From: Anaerolineales bacterium
GTDB lineage: Bacteria > Chloroflexota > Anaerolineae > Anaerolineales > UBA4823
NCBI GenBank assembly: GCA_026415275.1
Contig: JAOAHK010000037.1
Location: forward strand, 1-8,402
Length of the DNA stretch: 8,402 bases
Direction: 5' to 3'
The notes below the pieces were generated by a model. It saw only the letters and a program-made list of their open reading frames with translations, did no database searches and was not told the origin of the DNA. The stretch's first letter is position 1. Every line of letters begins with the position of its first letter. Positions 8,135 through 8,402 of the stretch are shown here, piece after piece. The translations under genes and the position numbers were made by a program.

Positions 8135-8138
8135 CCTT

Positions 8139-8144
8139 ATTTTA
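8139..8144 (-). promoter_or_regulatory. Weak candidate -10 box for the four-gene operon
   Basis: TAAAAT on the minus strand lies 61 nt upstream of the dehydrogenase ATG in an AT-rich stretch. The hexamer 17 nt further upstream, GGATAT, is a poor -35. Some promoter must lie in 8078-8240, since the upstream gene is divergent, but this assignment is tentative. Confidence 0.3.
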
Positions 8145-8240
8145 TCGCATTTACAGTTGAAATATCCATATATGTAACTTTTCCCAAAACCCTGCATCTA
8201 ATGGTTTGACTTTGCGAATTTACTGATTGGAGTGAGTTAG

Positions 8241-8402
8241 ATGACGACTCAAGCAAAAGCGCAACCCAAAGTAATTCTTTTTAGCACACCTACATGCTCT
8301 TTCTGCAACGCAGCAAAACGCTACTTGCGGGAACGAGGGATCAAATTTCGGGATGTAGATGTCAGCCGCGATCCGATTGCTGCGCGTGATATGGTGCGTC
8401 GT
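8241..8402 (+). CDS. Glutaredoxin-like (NrdH-type) thioredoxin-fold protein, 3' end outside the window
   Basis: A small cytoplasmic thiol-disulfide oxidoreductase. The visible 54 residues form the first half of a thioredoxin fold: a beta strand VILFSTPTC, the redox motif Cys19-Ser-Phe-Cys22, a helix (NAAKRYLRERG) and the next strand IKFRDVDVSRDP. This is the pattern of the NrdH/glutaredoxin family, which typically has 75-90 residues and a later cis-proline motif (VPV) that would lie beyond the edge. GGAG (8229-8232) is eight nt before the ATG. A TTGACT at 8206-8211 could be a -35 box, but I see no good -10 at the right spacing. It is divergent from the dehydrogenase operon, so it may share control sites but is not part of it. 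Its partner reductase is unknown. Confidence 0.8.
   Translation, partial: MTTQAKAQPKVILFSTPTCSFCNAAKRYLRERGIKFRDVDVSRDPIAARDMVRR

Overview
The window carries two leftward (minus-strand) operons of central and sulfur metabolism. It also has the start of a rightward thioredoxin-fold gene at the right edge and a possible gene fragment at the left edge. All main genes are intact. Base composition and coding style look uniform, and I see no mobile element, CRISPR array, tRNA or rRNA. The proteins read as those of an anaerobic or facultative bacterium. The archaeal-type split LeuC/LeuD, the direct-sulfhydrylation methionine route and an Rrf2 regulator would suit Chloroflexota (Anaerolineae-like). 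That assignment is an impression from protein style, not a proven one.

Right operon, transcribed 8077 to 4172: an isocitrate/isopropylmalate dehydrogenase-family enzyme, an isocitrate lyase/PEP mutase-family lyase with a KRCGH active site, and the large and small subunits of an aconitase-superfamily hydro-lyase (LeuC/LeuD type). Gaps between genes are 26, 12 and 10 nt, so they are almost certainly co-transcribed. All three activities act on 2-hydroxy-3-substituted succinates. The hydro-lyase would make such an acid; the dehydrogenase and the lyase would be two alternative ways of consuming it. The dehydrogenase carries isocitrate-type (Ser96) and NADP-type (Lys305-Tyr306) residues. The small hydro-lyase subunit has an unusual specificity loop (FMAT). 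The true substrate (isocitrate, methylisocitrate, a methyl- or dimethylmalate, or isopropylmalate) cannot be fixed from sequence. This cassette is the best candidate for an undescribed pathway here.

Left operon, transcribed 3959 to 186: an Rrf2/IscR-like regulator with three candidate Fe-S cysteines, then cysteine synthase (cysK), O-acetylhomoserine sulfhydrylase (metY) and homoserine O-acetyltransferase (metA, with the acetyl-CoA-specifying Glu111). Together they convert O-acetylserine and homoserine plus sulfide into cysteine and homocysteine. A clear sigma70-type promoter (TTGACC, 16 nt, TATAAT) precedes the regulator. A 17-bp near-palindrome resembling an IscR type 1 site sits on the predicted transcription start, which suggests autorepression and Fe-S- or sulfur-responsive control of the whole operon.

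Each operon ends in a hairpin built on almost the same stem (AACCTCCCGCAGGT and its complement), next to the same 9-mer GTCTTAATT. This points to a repeated operon-end element. Between the right operon and the rightward glutaredoxin-like gene lies a 163-nt divergent region with a compact inverted/direct repeat in the dehydrogenase leader. No gene-free stretch exceeds 300 nt.
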